NCBI GenBank assembly: GCA_041390125.1
Contig: JAWKQN010000006.1
Span: forward strand, 248,001 to 312,000
Source: Gemmatimonadota bacterium
GTDB taxonomy: Bacteria > Gemmatimonadota > Gemmatimonadetes > Longimicrobiales > Gaopeijiaceae
Direction: 5' to 3'
DNA length: 64,000 nucleotides
Under the pieces are notes generated by a model. That model did no database searches. It worked only from the letters and a program-made list of their open reading frames with translations, and was not told the origin of the DNA. Below are positions 59,945 to 64,000 of this stretch, piece after piece; position 1 is the first letter of the stretch, and every line of letters starts with the position of its first letter. A program made the translations under genes and the position numbers.

Positions 59945-60651
59945 AGCCGTCCTTCCTCCCACGCCCGCACCAGCGTATCGGCCACCAGCAGGTCGCGTTC
60001 GTCGTCCACGTTCGCCAGCCACGCGGTGGGCATCACGAGCGCGGCCGGCCGCGCCCCCATCACGCGTCCGTCGCGCACCAGGGTGTCCCGCCGCACGGCG
60101 TAGACGGCCCCGTTGCGGTAGTAGACCGGGGGCAGGTCCTGGCGGTTCAGGCGCTCGCGCTCGGGATCCAACGGCACGAGGCGGTCGTCCGCTTCCAGAC
60201 GATACATGCGGGCCGGGTGCACGTCGTCCATGCGGCACACACCGATCACGCTGTCCGCGGCCGCGTCGCGGGTCAGACGCTCCACCGCGGCGTCGATGTC
60301 CGTACCCCGCCGGATGGGCGACGTCGGCTGCAGCAGCACCACGACGTCGAAGCGCGCTTCCGTCCGCCGCTCCATCTCCTCGAGCGCATGCACGAGCACG
60401 GGCACCATGGGCGTGGCGTCTTCCGCCAGCCCGGCGGGCCGCTCCACCACCGGCGCGTCCAGCGCACGGGCGGCGTCCAGGATCTCGGGGTCGTCGCTCG
60501 TCACCGCGAACGCGTCCAGTCGCCGAGCCGCACCCGCGGCGCGCACCGCGTGCTCCAGCAGCGTGCGGCCGCCGGCCAGGCGCAGGTTCTTGCGCACGAC
60601 TCCCTTCGATCCCCCGCGGGCGGGGATGAGCCCCAGGGCTCGCAGCGTCAA
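59941..60651 (-). CDS. CMP-sugar synthetase (acylneuraminate cytidylyltransferase family)
   Basis: Activates an acidic sugar with CTP. Seen: LGLIPARGGSKGVVRKNLRLAGGRTLLEHAV, the NeuA-family nucleotide loop (ARGGSKG and KN), VTSDDPEI, LLQPTSPIRRGTDIDAAVERL, and a C-terminal YYRNGAVYAVRRDTLV. Length 236 aa. Start TTG 60651 overlaps the stop of the peptidase gene (TTGA). The sugar (KDO, sialic, legionaminic or pseudaminic acid) cannot be inferred from sequence alone; no synthase for any of these is in the window. Confidence 0.85.
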   Translation of the reverse strand: MTLRALGLIPARGGSKGVVRKNLRLAGGRTLLEHAVRAAGAARRLDAFAVTSDDPEILDAARALDAPVVERPAGLAEDATPMVPVLVHALEEMERRTEARFDVVVLLQPTSPIRRGTDIDAAVERLTRDAAADSVIGVCRMDDVHPARMYRLEADDRLVPLDPERERLNRQDLPPVYYRNGAVYAVRRDTLVRDGRVMGARPAALVMPTAWLANVDDERDLLVADTLVRAWEEGRL

Positions 60652-63140
60652 TCGCCCTCCAGGACGCGCTCCACCCGCGCGACGATGTCGTCCAGGTGGA
60701 GACGGGTGGGTACGTCCTCCACGGTGCCGCGATAGAGACGCGCCTGTCGGGCGATCTCGGTCAGCTCGGCCCGGGCCAGCGCCGGCAGGTCGGACTGCTC
60801 CACGTCCAGGGCCCGACGGCGCTGGAAGCCTCCGCCTCCTCCGTTCGACTCGACGGGCGCCCCCTCCAGGAGCCACGCCAGGCGCTCGACGTGGGCCCGC
60901 TGCAGGGATCGGCGCCAGGGGTCGATGGCGCGACGCTCCCGCAGCTCGGTCCAGACCGCTCCCCGGACGTCGGCCATCAGCTCGGCCGGCGCATACGCGG
61001 TATTGGCGAACGCGCGTGCTTCCATCACCCGCTCCAGGCGGGCCGGATCGAGCAGCTGGTCGAGGACGCCCGCCTGGATGGCGCGCAGGCGCTCCATCGC
61101 GCCGCCCTCCTCGATCCGTCGCAGCAGGTCGGGATCCACCAGCCAGCGCGGCGTGGTGAACACCTGGTCCGAGAGGAACTGCACGGCAGCGCGTTGGCGC
61201 TCGCGGGTCACGGGTCGGTACGGCGCCCCGGGCTGATCCGCCGTGCGTGGTTCGAACCACACCCCTCCGACGAGGGTCACCACGTGCCCGACGTAGCGGC
61301 GCCACTGCCCCACCAGCTCGCCGTAGAGCTCCTCCAGGTCCTCGTAGCCTTCCCCGTCGGTGCGCGTCCACTCCACCAGGCGGGGCGCGACGCGCTTCAG
61401 GTTCTCGATGGCCAACGTCGAGGCCCGCACGGGGTCGTCTCCCATGTCCTCGGTCTGGGCCCAGGGGTTCACCCCGTCCGCCGATCCGAAGCGATAGACC
61501 GGATCCCCCGCGTGCGCTTCGATCATGCGATCCAGGATGGCCTTCTCCGCCTCCGGCGTCGGTGCCGACGGGAACACGCGATACCCGAACTCGACGGCGT
61601 AGTGGTCGTAGGGTCCGATCTTGCGGATGAAGCGCCGCACGCCGTCGCCGGGCTGGGCGATGTAGTTCTGGCGGGCGTAGTCCATGATGCTGGGGGCCAC
61701 GCCGTAGCGGTCCGTGAACGACGGCGAGCGCAGCGAGTCCACCGCGAACGACGAGGACGCGATCATGTTGTGCGGTAGCCCGATCGCGTGTCCGACCTCG
61801 TGCGCGATCACCTGCCGCATGGTCTCGCCGATGGTGGCGTCCGCGATCCGCAGGGAGCGGGCCTCCGGGTTGGACGCGCCGGTCTCGATCAGGAGCCGAT
61901 TGCGGTAGGAGCGCATGTGGTTGTGGTACCAGATCACGTCGCTCTCGATGATCTCCCCGGACCGTGGATCCGACACGCTCGGTCCCACGGCGTTGCGGGT
62001 GAGGTTGGCCACCCAACGCACCACCGAGTAGCGCACGTCCTCCGGGCTCCAGTCGGGATCCTCCTCCGGCGACGGCGGGTCGGCAGCGCGGATCGCGTTG
62101 CGGAAGCCCGCCGCCTCGAACGCCGCCTGCCAGTCCTCGATCCCCTGCCGCACGTAGGGGCGCCACTTCTCCGGGGTTGCCGGATCCAGGTAGTACACGA
62201 TGGGCTTCACGGGCTCGACCGGCTCGCCCCGCGCGTACGCCTCGGGATCGCTGGGCTCCAGGCGCCAACGGCGCAGGATCTCCTGGGTGGCGGCCTTCTG
62301 CTCGTCGAGGCCGAAGTTGACCTGCTCGATCGTGAACCATCCCACGCGCGGGTCGGCGTAGCGCACACGCATGGGCTCGGCGGGGAGCAACACCATCGAA
62401 TGGTGCATCTGCAGCGTGAGGCTCCCGGTCGCGGCCTCGCTCGGCGGTTGGTCCGCGTCGAACGTCATCGTGGCCCGCACGTCCACGTTCAGCGGGAATG
62501 CTCGCGCGTACTCCAGGAACGTCCGATCCGGATCCAGGCGGCGGACGCTCCACTGCTGGCGCTGCTGCCGGGACAGCCCGCTCAGCGCCCGGACGTCGCC
62601 GCGGTAGAAGTCGGAGACGTCCACCACCACGCTGCCGGGGTCGGACCCCAGCGCCTGGATGGGGAACGAGCCCAGCACGACCGGCAGGTTGTTCATCCGC
62701 ACGGACTGCGCGATGGGAAGCGAGTCCTCGGCCACGTTCCCGAAGGACAGCTTGCGCAGGAGCACCCGATCGGAGCGGCGCTCCCACCGGACGACCTGCT
62801 CGGCCACCTTGGAGCCCGCGTTGATGAACGGGCTCAAATCGGGCGGCGTGCCGGCGATGCGCGAGACCAGCAGCATGTCCCGATCGAACAACGAGTCGGG
62901 GATCTCGAACAGGACGCGCGGGCCCTCCGTGTGCACGGTGAAGAGTCCGGAGTCGCTGCGCATGGCGGGCGTGACCACCTCGGCGTACGGACGTGGGCCG
63001 GCGGCGCCGTTGCGGGCCGGCTGGGGCCGCGGCGCCGTCGGGCTCGTGGCCCCTCCACCCCCCGCACAGGCCGTGAGCACCAGAAGCGCCGTGAGCGCGC
63101 CCCCACCCCGGACGAACCTCCCCCCGATCCCTCGCTTCAT
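60648..63140 (-). CDS. metzincin-type zinc metallopeptidase lipoprotein (DUF5117/DUF4953-like)
   Basis: 830 residues. Seen: signal peptide with lipobox LTAC (Cys near 25), an N-terminal region of beta strands, the complete metzincin site HEVGHAIGLPHN (HExxHxxGxxH) near residue 460 followed by a methionine-turn-like SIMDYARQNY, and a long C-terminal helical domain. Similar large zinc peptidase lipoproteins occur in Bacteroidota and Gemmatimonadota; function is unknown there. ATG 63140 overlaps the stop of the asparagine-synthase-like gene (ATGA), tying it to the polysaccharide operon. Confidence 0.87.
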   Translation of the reverse strand: MKRGIGGRFVRGGGALTALLVLTACAGGGGATSPTAPRPQPARNGAAGPRPYAEVVTPAMRSDSGLFTVHTEGPRVLFEIPDSLFDRDMLLVSRIAGTPPDLSPFINAGSKVAEQVVRWERRSDRVLLRKLSFGNVAEDSLPIAQSVRMNNLPVVLGSFPIQALGSDPGSVVVDVSDFYRGDVRALSGLSRQQRQQWSVRRLDPDRTFLEYARAFPLNVDVRATMTFDADQPPSEAATGSLTLQMHHSMVLLPAEPMRVRYADPRVGWFTIEQVNFGLDEQKAATQEILRRWRLEPSDPEAYARGEPVEPVKPIVYYLDPATPEKWRPYVRQGIEDWQAAFEAAGFRNAIRAADPPSPEEDPDWSPEDVRYSVVRWVANLTRNAVGPSVSDPRSGEIIESDVIWYHNHMRSYRNRLLIETGASNPEARSLRIADATIGETMRQVIAHEVGHAIGLPHNMIASSSFAVDSLRSPSFTDRYGVAPSIMDYARQNYIAQPGDGVRRFIRKIGPYDHYAVEFGYRVFPSAPTPEAEKAILDRMIEAHAGDPVYRFGSADGVNPWAQTEDMGDDPVRASTLAIENLKRVAPRLVEWTRTDGEGYEDLEELYGELVGQWRRYVGHVVTLVGGVWFEPRTADQPGAPYRPVTRERQRAAVQFLSDQVFTTPRWLVDPDLLRRIEEGGAMERLRAIQAGVLDQLLDPARLERVMEARAFANTAYAPAELMADVRGAVWTELRERRAIDPWRRSLQRAHVERLAWLLEGAPVESNGGGGGFQRRRALDVEQSDLPALARAELTEIARQARLYRGTVEDVPTRLHLDDIVARVERVLEGD

Positions 63141-64000
63141 CGAAACCACTCCTGGTGCGCGACCATGATCCATTGCCAGACGAAGAAGGCGTTGTCGCCC
63201 TCACCGGCCCGGAAGCGCTCGAACTCCGTCTGCGCCCGGTCGGACCGGATCCATCCCTGCGCGCGGAAGGTCGCCGATTCCAGCGCGTCGCGCACCACGT
63301 CGGCGAACGGACCGCGCAGCCATTCGCGCTGTGGCGTCACCACCGCCCGCTTCGCGGCCTGCCGGACGTCGGCGGGCAGCACGTCCCGGAATGCATGGCG
63401 GAAGATCCGCTTCTGCTGGCCTTCGCCCACCTTCCAGGCGCCCGGCAGCCGGAAGCACAGCTCGACGATCCGGTGGTCGAGCCAGGGCTCACGCAGCTCC
63501 CGGCCGTGGGCCATCGACAGCCGGTCGTTCATGCGCAGCACACGCGGCAGCTTCGTGTGCACCAGGTCCCGGTACTGGGCGTTGCGCAGGTGGTCCGGAA
63601 ACGGGCGCTCGAAGCGCGGGGGCTCGGGCACGAGCCGCGCCAGCTCCGGGTCGACGCAGTCGGGACGCAGGTGGGAGGACCCGTCCTGGTACACCGCCGC
63701 CGCCGTGCCCCGGACCTCGGCGCGCGCCCGGGCAAGCGCGCGGGCCGGATCGTCCCCGAACGCCTCGGCCTCGCGGGCCACGGCCGCCTCGTCCTCGTCC
63801 GCGAGCCGGTCCAGCCAGGCCAGCGGCCGGAAGTAGGCGTATCCCGCCAGCAGCTCGTCCACCCCCTGCCCCTCGAGCAGCACGGTGACGTCCTGCTCGC
63901 GGGCGCGCGCGTGCAGGGCGTGGTAGCCGATCGTGGCCACACCGCCGTAGGGAGCGCCCTGGTGGGTCGCGACCTCCTGCAGGAGCGCGCGGCAGCGCTC
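63137..64000 (-). CDS. second asparagine synthase-like amidotransferase, C-terminal part (gene cut by window edge)
   Basis: The last 288 codons only; the start lies past the right edge. Seen: HQGAPYGGVATIGYHALHARAREQDVTVLLEGQGVDELLAGYAYF, a variant synthetase loop in which GQGVDELLAGY replaces the usual SGxGGDExFxGY, then LRNAQYRDLVHTKLPRVLRMNDRLSMAHGRELREPWLDHRIVELCFRLP and AKRAVVTPQREWLRGPF. This subtype is seen in surface-polysaccharide loci and is distinct from the one at 56834-58867. The glutaminase domain cannot be seen in this window. Coupled by ATGA to the peptidase. Confidence 0.8.
   Translation of the reverse strand, partial: ERCRALLQEVATHQGAPYGGVATIGYHALHARAREQDVTVLLEGQGVDELLAGYAYFRPLAWLDRLADEDEAAVAREAEAFGDDPARALARARAEVRGTAAAVYQDGSSHLRPDCVDPELARLVPEPPRFERPFPDHLRNAQYRDLVHTKLPRVLRMNDRLSMAHGRELREPWLDHRIVELCFRLPGAWKVGEGQQKRIFRHAFRDVLPADVRQAAKRAVVTPQREWLRGPFADVVRDALESATFRAQGWIRSDRAQTEFERFRAGEGDNAFFVWQWIMVAHQEWFR

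Noticed and set aside
59941..63204. A single 1087-codon minus-strand frame joining the cytidylyltransferase with upstream sequence
   Set aside because: Only the last 236 codons are a real gene; the rest is a wrong-frame read of the metallopeptidase.
56834..64000. Lasso-peptide or other RiPP cluster suggested by AsnB-like proteins plus a peptidase
   Set aside because: No precursor peptide, no leader peptidase of the lasso type, no RRE-domain protein; the peptidase is a large metzincin lipoprotein and the neighbours are glycan genes.

Overview
The window is very GC-rich, densely coded DNA from a diderm (Gram-negative type) bacterium. An outer membrane is implied by LptD, LolA, Lnt, a complete Tol-Pal set and Wza/Wzc. 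My best guess at lineage is Gemmatimonadota or a close relative. That rests on gene content: an inositol-phosphate synthase beside a CDP-alcohol phosphatidyltransferase, ComB between accC and ftsK, a TatA/DUF4321/polyprenyl synthase group, and large acidic TPR proteins. It is inference, because I could not run a phylogeny. I found no rRNA, tRNA, insertion sequence, phage gene or CRISPR array.

Region 1 (1-16436, minus strand) is one long run of housekeeping and envelope genes read from a TPR gene at the right end: TPR protein, aroQ, efp, accB, accC, comB, ftsK, lolA, rimO, an outer-membrane protein, a Gfo/Idh dehydrogenase, lnt, prfA, prmC, a YlbF-like gene, a phosphatidyltransferase and myo-inositol-phosphate synthase (cut by the window edge). 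Most junctions are 4-base stop/start overlaps. A sigma70-like promoter is visible before the TPR gene and another before prfA. Region 2 (16599-18741) is a ppiD-like chaperone gene on the plus strand, with a divergent promoter and a perfect 16-bp terminator stem.

Region 3 (18742-36243, minus) holds tatA, a DUF4321 gene, a polyprenyl synthase, a large acidic TPR protein and a fibronectin-like lipoprotein. It continues with a 10-kb envelope superoperon, in transcription order: galE-like epimerase, tolQ, tolR, tolA, tolB, pal, cpoB, nrdR, tatC, lptD. A LysM protein gene lies just upstream of that.

Region 4 (36442-64000 and beyond) is a large surface-polysaccharide locus. On its left are a fused WecA-type/CapD-N-type transferase, a sugar epimerase, a DegT aminotransferase, a PglD-like acetyltransferase, a glycosyltransferase and a Wzy-like polymerase. 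A divergent plus-strand pair (wza, wzc) encodes the export pore and the chain-length tyrosine kinase. On the right, minus again, are glycosyltransferases, an epimerase, an FtsX-like permease without a partner ATPase, a D-glucuronyl C5-epimerase homologue, a two-domain dehydrogenase, two AsnB-type amidotransferases, a methyltransferase, a CMP-sugar synthetase and a metzincin lipoprotein. Taken together these suggest a lipid-linked polymer containing modified uronic acids. The uronate C5-epimerase together with amidotransferases makes this the most unusual part of the window. The flippase and further genes probably lie past the right edge.
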